Assembly: GCA_006384855.1 (NCBI GenBank)
Contig: VCJN01002949.1
Coordinates: 124,001 to 188,000 of the forward strand
Direction of reading: 5' to 3'
Length of the DNA stretch: 64,000 nt
Source: Tetraselmis striata
Taxonomy: Eukaryota; Chlorophyta; Chlorodendrophyceae; Chlorodendrales; Chlorodendraceae
Shown here one piece after another: positions 21,072 to 33,570 of the stretch; the stretch's first letter is position 1; each line of letters opens with the position of its first letter. The notes beneath the pieces are model-generated. The model had not been told where the DNA came from. It made no database searches and worked only from the letters and a program-made list of their open reading frames with translations. A program made the position numbers and the translations under genes.

Positions 21072-24000
21072 TCAGCGGATGTTGAAGTTGAGTTTGAAGA
21101 GGGCGGCGGCGGCGGAGAACATGAAGCAGGTGGCAAACGCAAAGACGATGAGGACGCAGTACCAGCGGAAGTCGTACTCGTAGCCCAGGAAGCTCTCCAC
21201 AAAGCTGGACACGGTCATGATCTCCCCGTACACGTTGACCAGGTACTGCGAGTTGCCCAGCTGGGAGGCGACCAGGCCGTAGATGACCCATGTGGTGGGC
21301 GAGACGCGGTTGATCCAGGCCAGGTACACAGGCATCTGGCTGTAGGGGATGCTGAAGCCGGAGAAAATGTTCCAGAAGAAGTTCATCGCGCCGGACAGGA
21401 TCTGCGCCGGAGGAGCTATTCAGGACACCGGCCAAAGTGGAGGGTGGGTGGGTGGGTGGGTGGGTGTGTGTGTGTGTGGAAGGGGGGACAGGGGGTGGGG
21501 GGGGGGGGGGGGGGGGGGGAACAGTGTGAGCGAGAGAGGGGGGGGGGAGGGGGGGGCGGACTTGCGCGAGCATGGGGCTGGGCGTCATGTAAACCAGGAG
21601 CTGCCCAAAGAAGGTGAAGTTGCTGAGCGAGCAGATGAACATGAGGATCCAGTAGAAGAACGTCCCCGCATTCTTCTCAAAGCCAACCATCGCGTACATG
21701 ATGGGGACAAAGAGGATGACCTACAGGTGGGGCAGCAAGCAATCGCGGCAGCATCAGCTCGGTTGTACGCGGGCGCCCGGCAAACGCACGGGGGCATGGC
21801 TCCCTCCGCGCCACGCGACCGATGAAACGGGCGGTGTGCGCACCTGGAGGATGATGTAGGGCAGCTCGATGAGGGCGGCGCTGATGGCGTACGGCAGCAC
21901 TCCGTACATCGACACCGAGCGCTCGCGGTAGAACACAGAGCGGCCCAGAGAGACAATGGGGATGGCGGTGAGCAGGTTCTGCATGCCCATGAAGAGGCAC
22001 GACGCGTACGAAATACCTGCAAGCCGGCGCAACACACCGCCGCTCAGCACGCTCCCTGTCTCCACGCGCCCTTTTCCCTGCCCCCTGCCCTCTGCACGTG
22101 CAGGCACGGCGATGGGGCGTCCGCGGCAGGTCGGCTGTGACGCCTCACCCATGATGTTGCTCACGGACGAAAACTCCAGCACGCCGTCCTCCGAGGCCTT
22201 TGAGAGCTGCGGCAGGTTGCCCTGCTGCCAGTAGAGGGAGCCAAAGAGGAGGGCGTACACGACCGCCAGCACCCAGCGGGTCTGCACGGAAAGGGGGTGT
22301 CGGGGAGGAGGGGCAGGCCAGGGGAGGGTGGATTCATAAGTACACATAGCGACTCTGTGACATCAAGGGACTTCGCTGGTGGCCTGCCACCTCTCACCAG
22401 CAGTACGCAATCACCAAGGCATCGCTCACTGCCCTGTCACAGTACGCAAGTGGAGGCAAAAAGAGGGGAGGGGGGGGGGGGGGGGGGGCGGGCGGCGCCG
22501 GCGGCGCACCAGGTTGTAGGAGGGGTTGCGCCAGTACATGATGCTGGAGCGCCCCCACAGCTCCGCCAGCTGCACCCAGAAGTTCTGCGCGTAGGCGCCA
22601 GACACCGCCACGGCCTTGTCCTCCGCCAAGTTCTTCGCCTGGATCTCCTCAGCCTGGAGATCGAGGAGATCGGGCAAGTAAGCGCAATGCTCAGCGCGGT
22701 GCCGGGAACGAGCGCGGCTCGCATGAAAGCGGCTCGTTGCCGGGGAGGTAAGGGCGCCGGGAGGGTGCCCCTGCCCCGGACCTCCTTGGCGATGGTGCGC
22801 CCGGTCTCGGTCTTGTCCCACTCATCGGCAAAGTTGTAAGGCGCGGCCTGGATGAGCGTCTGCGGGGCGCCGCCGCTGACCTCCAGCATCCAGGTGGCAG
22901 GGTTGTACCCGTCCGGCACCGGCTCCACGCCGTCAAAGCCGCGGAAGTACGCAATCTGCAGCGCGGCGGGCGGGTTCCCGCATCAATCGTGCCGCAGGAT
23001 GTTGAATGAAAATGCATGAATGAAAATCAACCCCACGCGCGGAACGGTCATGTGAGCGACATCCTGTCCCAGCAGGGTCGGGAGCGCACCAGGTCCTTGG
23101 ACTCCTCGCCGATGGAGCCAAAGTAGATGGTGTAGCCGCCCTTCTGCAGCAGCAGCAGCTGATCAAAGGCTTCGAAGATCTCGATCGACGGCTGGTGGAT
23201 GGTCACCATGACGGTGCGCCCGCTGGTGCCGATCTTGCGTACCGCGCGGACCACAGTTGCGGCCGCCTGAACAATAACAAAGCAGGAGGGGGGGGAGGGG
23301 GGGGGGGGAGGGGGGGCAGTGAGTCAGTTGCTGATCGCGGCGCGGTGCCCTCACAGAGGAAACACTGGTTCACACTTCAACTTGAGTACATCAACACCCC
23401 AAAAGCAGCATATGTCCAGGTTGATGGCCTGGGGACGGGTTCACGGAGAGGATCGTCAATGCGCTGCTGCAGGTGCACTGGGCGGGTACTCAGTTGCCTG
23501 CTCACCTTGGCGTCCAGGCCGCTGGTGGGCTCGTCCATGAAGATGACGCCCGGGTTGGCCACCAGCTCCACGCCAATGGTGAGACGCTTGCGCTGCTCCA
23601 GGCTCAGGCCAGCGCCACCTGGGGCGTTCAGGGAAGGGGGGGGGGGGGGGGGGGGCTCAGCAAATTGGGTAATGCAGGGATTCAGCATCGGCGGAGGCCA
23701 ATCACTACCCGGGCTTGATGGCCGGCTTACCCCTGTGAACTGGAACGGAGAAGGGATCGTGTGTTTACGGAACCAGGGGTTTAGGTTTAGTAGAGTCTAG
23801 GGGGCCGCAATCAAGGGAAAGGAGGCAACTCAGACAAGTGAAGGGGTCGATTGCAAGCAGACGGGTGGCACAGGGCGCCAGGATGGAAATCATGAATCAT
23901 GAATAGGAGGTAGCATCAGCAGGGGCAGCGCGGCCGCACCCGGGGTGCCAATCTGCCGGCCAGCGATGGGCCAGAGGTCCACCATGGTCATCGTCTCGTC

Positions 24001-25818
24001 CACGAATTTCTTCACCTGGGCCTGGATTTGGATGCCGAGTTTGTCAGCTGCGGGGCCGCTGACACACTGGTAGGGGCGCACGCGCACAGGTGTCGTTTCT
24101 GGGGCCCCGGATGTGGTCACACCTTGCTGGTGGTTGACTCGAGGCGGAGGTGCGCGGAGAAGGTGAGCGCCTCGTATACGGTGCAGTGCGGGATGTGGAT
24201 GTCCATCTGCTCCACGTAGCCGCACACGCGCGCCCAGGTGGACTGCTCCTTGGGGCGCCCGTTCACCAGGATGTCGCCCGTGATGCGGCCCACCGTCTGG
24301 CAGGCACAAAGACAGAAGGCAACAGCCTCAGCGACTCGGTCTACGCTCGGCTCGTCACACCGAGGACACGCCAGGCCGCGCATCATGGGGCTCGGACAAG
24401 TCCGAGAAGGGCGGGTGGGGCCAGCCCTCGCACTTGCAGCGCCGAGCAGCCAACTCTAATCTCAAGGAAAGTTTTCAATCTTGAGGCACTGCCTCATCTC
24501 AAAACAAAGCGCACATATGCATAGGGGACCCCACCCCCTTCCACACACACACCCACATACACACATGCACACACATACTTGTCTGGTACTGTTCAGTGCT
24601 GCACTGCATAGCCCGGTGAATATCTATCTTATGCGAAGCCATTCCTCCCATGGCCGAGACAGCTCGGGAATGCGCATCCAAAGTCAACCACATGCCCGGT
24701 TTGGGATTTACCGGATGCTCGGTAGCGTTTATCATACCAGCGGCACTGTACCATACCTCCCTTGCCCCAACTAAAACAAGAAATCACCCAGGGTAGCTTG
24801 CAACTCTCTGCCTGCCTCTGCCTCTGTGTCTGTGTGTGGTGGCTGTGTGGGGCGCACCTTGCGGCCAGCGACAACGTCCATGAAGGTGGTCTTCCCTGCG
24901 CCAGAGCCGCCCATGAGGGCGGTCAGCGTGCCGGGGCGTGAGTAGCCTGTAATGCCCTTCAGCAGCTCCAGCTCCTCGGGCGTGTCCTTCGGCGCGTCCT
25001 TCCCCTTTGGGAAAGGCACAAAATAGTGGATGTTCTGCCACACCAGGGTGAGCGGCTGGAAGGGCATTGGCTCCTCCTTGCCGTCAGCCACGCTTCCTGC
25101 TTGCAGCCGAGCATCCAAGCCAAGTCAGGCCGGGCCAGCGCTGTGAGGCATCCCTCGATTAGTGTGCTTTGCGCTGCCGTGAAAGCGGCGAGCGGGGGCG
25201 TGCCTGACTTGGCGGCCTTGCAGGCCTTGGACAGCTTGATCGAGGCGTCGTCCAGCGTGTCATCATCCTTCTTGTCCACGGTGGCGTCCTGCAGGCAAAA
25301 GCACCGCAGTGTGATCCCCGCACGGCACGGACAGAACCCCTACTCAAAATCATCATGAGGGATACCAACAGGCGGCGCATGTCATCGATTTCCCGAATCA
25401 AACAACCGGTCATTGCCAGGCCCTTGGGGCAGGGGAATGGTGGGCGCATGAGGATGGAAACTGCTGTGGGGTTGAGCAGGGGCCGGTGGGTTCTCCCACT
25501 GATGCGCGTGCCGTACCTGCTGCGGCGCCTGTGTGGTCATCATGCCATAGGCGCAGACACCAATGAGGGAAATGAAGATGCCCAGGTTGTACAGGATTCC
25601 GTACCAGATCCAGCTGGTGTCCAGCGGGATGTCAAATCCCAGCAGCGCCTGTGGGACAGATGAGGGGGGGGGGGAATCAACTTAGCCAACGGATACCGTG
25701 AGCAATTGGTGGGACTTTGGTGCGCATGGCATGTTGCGCACAATTAGCAAGAAACAGTGAGTCATGCATCAACCTCAAGACAAACGGCATCATGGCTAGC
25801 CATCCCAGTACTACTGCA

Positions 25819-25859
<41 letters not shown>

Positions 25860-28800
25860 GGGGAGGGGGGGGGGTGGATATGTTGTAGCAGGAGTGTTGG
25901 CAGACAACAATCAGACAGGTGCCTACAGGGCGTGATGCAAGAGAAGCATGCCATGTTGAAAGCTTCCACAAACGCAGTGTGCGACAGGGCTTGGGCGGCA
26001 TGAGCGTACCTGCTCTCCCACAGTGCAATTCCCACCACAGGCATTGTTATAAACGCCACTGTCTGCCCTCCACGCGGGGTCCTCTGACATGAACTCGTTG
26101 AGCGCGGCGGCGCGGAACGCCCAAGAAAAGGGACTAATCCAGTAGATCCAGATCCACCAGGGCGGAATGGCGGATTTCACAATGGAAAAGCCGGACGTCA
26201 GGATGAGCATCAGGATGATGAGCGACATCATTGAGTTGGCCATGACCATGTCCTGCAGCATTCAAGGCGGGATCAGTGAGGGCTGATAGGCATTGCCATA
26301 TAAGACGGCAACGAGGTGAGGGGGCATACCTTGGAAAAAGATGCAATTGAGCGGAAGGTGGAGCCGAGAGCACACGAGGTGCAAAAGCAGATGAGCCAGA
26401 GAGTGAAGTAGCTTGCCGCGCTGAGGTAAAGGTTGGCAAGAAAGAAGACGGGCGTGATGTAGAAGAAAACCTCAAGAACTGTGACTGGTATCTGTGTGAC
26501 GGTCATGGACATCACGTAAGTGATGCTCCGAAAGAACAAGTTGTCTCGATGCTTGAAGAAGACCCTGGCGTAGGCAGCATTCCAAGTGTCAGCAGGTCCC
26601 CATCAGCGCCTCGCAAATGATGCCTCGCATCTGCTAGTCACATCCGGTAGTGCTCTGGAACACTGATGCAGCATCGTTGCACCCACAGCCTTTCAGAGTA
26701 AGAGCAACAGATGCGAAAGAAACCTGCACTATGTATGCTTCAATGTGTACAGAGGTATGCTGTCATGGTGACAAGGCCCCTCATGGGGTGAACAGTAATT
26801 GAACACACGCGTGATTGGGTACATAAGGGCAATGTCGGTTTGCCAGGCAGAAAGAGCGGGGCTGGGAGGGGGGAACAAGGGGAGAAAGGGGTCGCACTCT
26901 CTGCCACCAAGGATGATAGCCACCTGCGAGGTGTTGCCCATGGCCAGGAAGCTGATAGCCGTGAAGAGGACGCCCAGGAAGGAGCGAGAGTTGACGGCGG
27001 TCTTCTCCAGCTGGCTAAAGAGCAGGCCTGCAAGTGCATGCACGGCAGGGGCTCCAGTGAGAGCCTCTCCAAGGCGCCAGTCCATGCTGCAAAACCCTTC
27101 TCATGAACCGAATCCCAGGCCAGTAAGAGTCTCCCAGAAAATGGATGAGGCAACTCAATCAGCATTGGGACTAAAAGACGCACCGGTGAATATGCCCATG
27201 ATGATGCACTGCATGAGGCGGCCGATGGTGGTGGAGCGGTTGCGGAGCATCAGCGTAATCTGCCGCTGGAGAACAACCCACAGCTGGGTCATGAAGGACA
27301 CTGCGTAGGTGGTGTCGGAGATACCAGTGCTCCCCAGGCCTGCGGTTTTCTTGGCTGCAGAGCCCTTGCTTGAGTCACCGGTGGCGCCAGCCTTTACCGC
27401 CGCCTGAAAGTCTGCTTGCAGCGCCTTCGCCGAACACACAGAGACACAAACACAGGAGAAGCTCAGGCCCGGGAAGTAGTCGCAACAGTCGCAAGGGACC
27501 AACATGTCCAGGCTGTGTACGCAGCGCTACTATTTAGGGAAGCTCTGGGATCGGTGAACCAAACGCTGGCCTGCAGCTCCGCAGCGCTCGGTACCGATGA
27601 AACACACACTTGCCGCAGAGCTATATGGGCTCCAGCAGGCGAGAGAACGCTTGACAGCGCGACCGGCGCAACAATGCTCTGTGGGGGTTATGCCGAAGGG
27701 AGATTATGCCTCAGCATGTGTTTTCGTATGCTAGCGATACCCGGGCAGCATGCCGCTGCTCAGTGGATGACATGGTTGTACCAGGCCCGGTGCCTCAAGA
27801 TACAGAGAGAATGCAGGAATCCATGTGAAGGCATGAGTAGGCCCACCAAGCCTCCTCGGCGACAGCAGCCACAGCTTGTAATTCTAACCGTTGATACGGC
27901 TTTGTGATATGCTTATTCAGGGCCAGGACGACGTGCTGCCAGGTGCCAGCGAGGACAAAAGGACACAAGGATGGAGAGGGAGCCAAGGAGAAGCCTCTGT
28001 CTGCTGTGACCAGCTTTGGCAGTACTAAGCCGCTGGCTGTCCCCACCCCCCCGCTCCCCTCGCGTGGGGAGGGGGGATGAGTGGGAGGGGGGGGGGGGGG
28101 GGGGGGGGGGGATACCTGGCCGATTGCGCTCTTTGCAAATGCCTGCTCCATCTCCTCCATGCTCACCAGCATCTTGTCGTCCGACGACGGCAGCAGCGGC
28201 GCGGCCGCTGAGTCTACGGGCGCCAGGCCCTGTTTATGCGCGTGAGGATAAAGGAACAGGGGCAATCAGCACAGCGTCCATGCAGAGCCTAGAGTAGCTG
28301 CCATAGCATGCCAGAACTGGATGCATGCTGGCGGGATTTGATCCTAAACGGCACGGGAGTAGACTAGAGGCCACAAGAGCCAACCGCAGAAGGGATAGGA
28401 CCTGGGCATCAGCGGGGTGGTGGCACATGTGAAGAGGTGGGAAGGGGCGGAGAGGATGGTTGTGCGGTGTGTATGGTGAGGGTGTCCTTGGGCGAGGTGC
28501 GGGCAAGGAGTCACCTTGGAGGCGCGCAGGGACTGCGATGCGTACTCATGCTGCCCCACCAACGTCATGACCTCCTGCAGGAAGCTGGCCATGTCCTTGC
28601 GGGGCGGGCATTCAAATCCCAGGGACTCAAAGAAGGGCAGGACGTCCTCGCGCGGGCCATGGTACACAATGCGTCCCTCGCCCAGCAGCAGGATGTCGTC
28701 AAACAGGGCGACCGTCTCAGGCGGCGGCTGCAGCAGACTGATCACATAAGTGCTCTGGTGAACGCGGCATGCCTCGCACAAGTGCTGACTGATGCTAAAC

Positions 28801-31203
28801 GTTGTGGCGCTGTCCAGGCCTGTGGAGATCTCGTCCATCGCCATCACCGTGGTGCCTCCCACCATGAACTCGCCTGTCGTCACACGCTTGCGCTGGCCGC
28901 CGCTGATGCCGCGCAGCAGGGCATTGCCAATCACGGTGTCTTTGCACACTGAGGACGAGGACGCAAAGGAATTCAGCATCAGGAGGAAAGATACCGGTAC
29001 AAGTACGGGGCAGGAAACAATACTACTAGCTGAACATGTAAACTCAAGGAAATACATACATTGCCTGAAAGAACATGCTTACCCCCCCCCCCCCCCCCCC
29101 CCCTTCTTTTTTTCTCGGGAGGGGGTAAATGTCAGCATGCGGATTGGACAGGTATTGGTTTAGGGCGCTTGTGGCCGGGCTAAGAGGCCCGCTAGCCGTT
29201 GCTGGGTTGGCGGGGCTTGCGTCAGTGGAGGACGGGGCACACACCGTTGAGCCCAAGATAATAAAGCGTTGCATAGACACGCAAATCGTGCGATTTGTTG
29301 CCATGCTTGTCCGCTTCGTTAACCACCTCCATGAGCGCTGTCAGCATGTCCAGCTTGGCTTGCATGGCCTCTGGGTCCACCTCTGTGCCCCCCTCCAAGC
29401 ACGGCTCAGTGGCCACCTTCACATCCTCCAGATCCACCGCACCTGCCAGCCCCACCGTCACAAGCGCATGTGAGTCGTCCCAGCCGTCCAGCGACAAGCA
29501 AATATGCTCGCTACTCTTGGGAATAGGACTGAAAAGGAGGGCGGAGAGGGGGGATTCGGCACCTTGGCCCAGCTGCGACTTGAAGTAGGTGATACCATAC
29601 TGCAATGCCTCCCGTATGGAGGCGTGTCTTTCTGCAAGTGCCTCGGTGGACTGGTGTTTCTGCTCAGACACAGCACAGACACAGCATCCAAGGCATTGAA
29701 TGCAGGCCCTAGACGCAGTGCGTGCGTGCGCGCGCGCGCGTGTGTGTGTGTGTGTGTGTGTGTGCGTGCGAGAGACAGGCATAGATGGACGCACCACAAG
29801 GCAGTCAAATGCGAAGCACATTGTCTCCAGCACGGTGAGCGTGGGCAGGTGGTTGTCCTCCTGGTCCACATATGACGCGGTGTGCTCCGGCACAAAATCG
29901 TCCAGCAGCCGGCCGTTGTACCGCACTGACCCGCCCAGCTGCGCGCACACGAAACGCAGAACCGGAAGAGTTAGCCTGGGCTAGATGGCAGCCGAGTCAT
30001 CACAGCTGATAGGGGGTGTGGCACCTCAAAGTTGGCGCCCCTCGACTTTATACGCCCAGTAATTGCCTTCATGAAGAGGCTTTTGCCAGCGCCGGGAGGG
30101 CCGAGCACCAGTGTGGCGCGCCCCTGCCACAGCGCCGTGCCCAAGGGAAGGGAGGGAGCAACGTGGGCAGCAGCGGTCAGCCTGGAGGGAGCATGGATGA
30201 GCAGTGGGCGAGCGAGATTTGTGAGCATCACATGACGGCAGTCGCACCGGCTTGATGACGCCTGAAGTCTTGTGGAGTAGACTGACCGGCTGACGCTCGC
30301 GCGGGACGCAGCTTTCCACCACCTGCCATATGAAAACAGGGGCATGAGACTATGCAGGTGGGACTTGATCGACCAGGCAGGACAAGCACACCCGTGCATT
30401 TGTGCCTATGTTTGTGGTATGAAGGGGGGTAGGCGGAGGGGAGTCGCACCCCCTTCAGAGCGTTGGTGATGCTGTTGATAGCGCCGGCACCCACTAGGGC
30501 GTTGGCTCCTACATTCAGATCCTCGTAGGTAATGGTGATTTCAGGGAAGGTATGCCCGGATTTCTCCAGAACCTTGCGCCAGATCGTGTGGAACATGCGG
30601 GTGCCCACGCGGGAGCGGGCCTGCACAGCATGCATGAGGGTGCTCATATCACTGCGCACATGTAGGAATATTATTTAGGGAATCCACGAGTTGAGATGAA
30701 GAGAAACGAGACAACAGCTGTGCGACAGCCGGCGGACAGCCATAACACCACCAACATGCGAGCGACGGAGCGACCCGCTCCCCGCCCGCCGCAGGAAAAT
30801 ATACAGGGCATGAGTACACGGGCAGCTCATCGTGAGCTTCGAAGCGGGGTATGCCATGCCGGGATCAAGGGCGCACATCGACCATCTTCTGCGCGATGTC
30901 GTGTTTGGGCATTGCGTCGGCGGCGGCCTTGGTGCTCTCATCGCCGCCCCCGCGTGTTATTCGGCTGCGGAGGCGCTTCCAGCGGTCGTTCAGCTTGTTC
31001 AGAGCCGCAGTCTGCTCCGGCGTCGGCGCTGCCTCCTCCATGCACGCATCCATCAGCTCCGCCTCGTCGGGACGGGCGGTGGAGCTGATGGAGGAGGGCG
31101 CGCGGTTGCCCGACAGCGCGCGCGCCATCTCAGACACCAGGTGGTGGCCAGGGTTGAAGCTGTTCTCGACCGCGTTCGCCATTTCGTCGAAAGGCGAGGC
31201 CAT
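21072..31203 (-). CDS. Full-size ABCG (PDR-type) ABC transporter
   Basis: A plasma- or endomembrane ATP-driven exporter with the reverse NBD-TMD-NBD-TMD layout. About 26 exons were traced, with starts near 31203, 30651, 30322, 30123, 29938, 29659, 29442, 28948, 28229, 27403, 27027, 26564, 26252, 25648, 25288, ~25108, 24296, 24021, 23618, 23266, 22955, 22653, 22281, 22016, 21720 and 21401 (stop TGA 21072), for about 1500 aa. NBD1 has Walker A GPPGAGKS, signature [16 protein letters not shown] and Walker [20 protein letters not shown]2 has [25 protein letters not shown] and [17 protein letters not shown]1 spans exons 10-14 and TMD2 exons 23-26, with [19 protein letters not shown] and [17 protein letters not shown] visible. 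Phases agree at almost every junction; exon 1/2 and exon 15/16 are unresolved. Substrate unknown. Confidence 0.92.
24541..24575. repeat. CA-rich microsatellite in ABC transporter intron
   Basis: Imperfect CA repeat with TA and CC interruptions, within the intron between the second Walker A exon and the next exon. Confidence 0.8.
25821..25858. repeat. (GT)n microsatellite in ABC transporter intron
   Basis: About 19 GT units followed closely by a poly(G) run, inside the intron between transporter exons 13 and 14. Confidence 0.9.
29735..29764. repeat. GC/GT dinucleotide run in ABC transporter intron
   Basis: Alternating CG then TG repeats in the intron between transporter exons 5 and 6, with potential for Z-DNA. 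Confidence 0.85.
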
Positions 31204-31580
31204 GATGTCGATGGCGCGGCCCAGCGCTGGGCCAGCAGCGGTTAAGGATTAGAATATCAGGGCAACGCGCCGATGCCTGCAAGCGTGGCAACGTCGTTCA
31301 CCCTTAGTTTTGTTTGTTCAAGCCGCGCGACACGTGCCGGCGGGGAGAGGGGATGTCCGGATAACGTAAGCGGCATGGGCGATGACGTGCGGCCTGCTGG
31401 GCGACAAGCGATGATGACAAGATGACAAGCGCGAGGGAGAGGCGGGAGGTGGGGAAAACCTGGTTCTTCGCGCCGCAGGGCGTTCAGGGTTGAGCTCGCA
31501 CTTGTGCACTGGGGTTTGAAAACCAGTAGTGGGTCGGGCCTGTAATATGGAAGTGCCGGGGAGGCGTGTGCGCGAAGGGG

Positions 31581-31636
31581 CGGGGGGGGGGGGGAGGGGG
31601 GGGGGGGAGGGGGGGGGGGGGGGAGGGGGGGGGGGG
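31581..31636. repeat. Interrupted poly(G) tract upstream of ABC transporter
   Basis: About 55 bases almost entirely G, broken by single A residues, roughly 380 bp upstream of the transporter ATG. It is C-rich on the transporter sense strand. Confidence 0.9.
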
Positions 31637-31704
31637 TCGATCGTGCGGTTTCGATGCGGGGCCGATATGCCTGTCGCGATTAACAGTAAACCAGCAGGCC
31701 TCGT

Positions 31705-31778
31705 TGTCTGCCACTCGGCGGTAGAGCGATGGCCTTCTATACTCGGTCGGTCCCTGGATCGATCCCCGGTCCGTCATT
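31705..31778 (+). other. tRNA-like sequence, possible tRNA pseudogene or SINE head
   Basis: An A-box-like stretch (ggcggtagagcgatgg) is followed about 30 bases later by a B-box-like stretch (ggatcgatcccc), with an anticodon-arm-like segment cttctat between. The anticodon and T stems do not pair well, so it is not a functional tRNA. A tRNA-derived retroposon is possible but no ends are visible. Confidence 0.3.
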
Positions 31779-31974
31779 TCAGGGCAATTATATCGTCGGG
31801 CTCCGTTTCCGCCGCATCTCAAGATTTGGGGCTTTCAGAGCGAGTTTTGGGGTTATAGCAACTTATTCGCGGCGGGCGGACACGGGCAAATGAGGATTTT
31901 GATCCGGGTGAATTCGGGATGATTCGTGGTCGAAAATTATATCCAATCTTTACCAACTTCGGTCTCAGGGCAAT

Positions 31975-32040
31975 ATATCGTCCGGGCCCGTGTTTACCCG
32001 GTTGATTAGCCCTTCGGGTTCGAATGAGGCAACGGTCAAA
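31975..32040. repeat. Dispersed repeat R1, partial inverted copy
   Basis: The reverse complement matches the end of the 43.3-kb copy (ttgcctcattcgaac, then gaagggctaat and caaccgggtaaac). A four-base deletion separates the two within the shared part. Confidence 0.7.
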
Positions 32041-32582
32041 TGCTGGCTGAAAGTAGTCGCTATGCCACATTTACCTTTCCGGCTAACGCTAGATTGGTGT
32101 ACCCGGGTTCACTAAACAGATACATGTCGTCGACCGGCCATATCACACTCAAGGTTTAATCGTTTTTCCTCGTCCTTCCAGTATGTTGATGCTAACTCAT
32201 CTCTCTAGCTGCGGTTGAGAGTACAAACCCTAACAGGGTTTCTGGACCGTCATCTGGAAACCCTAAAATCGGGATATCGGCCAGATTTCGGCGATAATCT
32301 CAGCGAAAAACTTTATGCGCTGATTCCTCTATCACCCAGGGGGAGTGCCGCACCCAAACCACCATGATTCCCGGGCCTTTTGGTCCCTATTGGCCATGGA
32401 AGATGGGATGTTGGTACAGTGGGCGGGGTGGCGGCCATCGTCGGGGTCGACGGCGGCCGATAAATTTTCGACAAAAGACAGAAAATGCAAAAAAATACGT
32501 AAAATATTTCTGAAAATGCAAGACACTCATATAATGATAACCATCAATGCCCAGAAAGATAGGATTACACAGAGGAATGAGT

Positions 32583-33515
32583 TTACATTTCCAGTACACG
32601 GCTAGTGTTGATGGTGGGAGGGTTGGCGGGTCCAATCTTGGCCCATCCATCCGCCTGCAGGTGGGCTGCAACATGCTTGGCGAAGCATGGGCGGGTGCAG
32701 AGGGATGAGCACACAGGGGCGCCGCAGTCAGAGCAAATGCTACGGACCAGGTTGCGGCGGCATTCCACACACTGCCTACGCTTGGCGCGTTCTTTGCCAT
32801 CCTTGAACTTGCTGGGGGTGTTCTCAGGGTTGGGAGCGGAGTACATCGTAGCTGTGCGCTTGGTGCCTTTTGTGCGCCAGCCCTCATCAAACGCGCGGGG
32901 CACTCCAGAGGGTCCGTCACCTGTCTCTTTATCAAAGGGACTAGGAGCACTGCAATGAGAGCTCTTTGAGCTGCGGGTAGTTGCACGGCTGCGGGGGACA
33001 GGCGAGGTGCTGTGCAGGCCAGATGCAGAGCCCATCATCTCAGCCCTCCCCTCCGCAACCAGCGCGTCCACCATGGCGCACTTCCACTCATGACGCGTCA
33101 TGTCCTTGTTGTTGGTGAAAGAAGTGTAGCACAGGTAGGCGTTGGATTCGGCCACTGCAGCGGTGTACAGCCAGAACCGGAGCACAGCACTACGGGGGCC
33201 CCAGCCAGTGGCAACAGAGTGGGGGCCCACACTCAGCTTGTTGATGATGTCCACCACGTTGAAGTGCTGCCGATAGGTGGCGTGGCTCTCCCGTTGCTCC
33301 ACCTCGTATCGGTACTTGTGTACGCGGCCGTCCTTGTACTTGGACTTCAGTCGCTCCACAGGCGGTGTGATAGCATCACTGCAGCATGTATGCACAAGGA
33401 GCATGGGTTGGGTATCCTGCCAGGCGGAGGCATAGACCATGCAGCGCTCACCAGGCTTGCCAGGAACATCATGCTCCTTTTGCAGTGACGCGAAGTTGAT
33501 GCGCGCTCCTGCCAC
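32583..33515 (-). pseudogene. piggyBac-like transposase, C-terminal part
   Basis: The frame opens into the middle of a DDE_Tnp_1_7 transposase. SAWQDTQPMLLVHTC corresponds to the second catalytic aspartate region and YRQHFNVVDIINKL to the third (the 'GVD' motif of piggyBac). It is followed by the helical RFWLYTAAVAESNAYLCYTS segment. A C-terminal cysteine-rich zinc domain, CVECRRNLVRSICSDCGAPV with a following CX3C pair, is also typical of the family. There is no genuine start codon; the chain is the remnant of a longer one. The stop is at 32583. Assignment of catalytic residues is by motif position and is an inference. Confidence 0.8.
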
Positions 33516-33570
33516 AGCAATAATGAGGCGCTGCTGATTCCTCTATCACCCAGTCCTGGCATGTCTGGCT

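Noticed and set aside
22297-22839. Plus-strand frames across the ABC transporter
   Set aside because: They run through exons and poly(G) introns of the minus-strand gene and have no motif.
32230-32270. Telomere-like CCCTAAAA words
   Set aside because: Only isolated single units are present; no tandem array.
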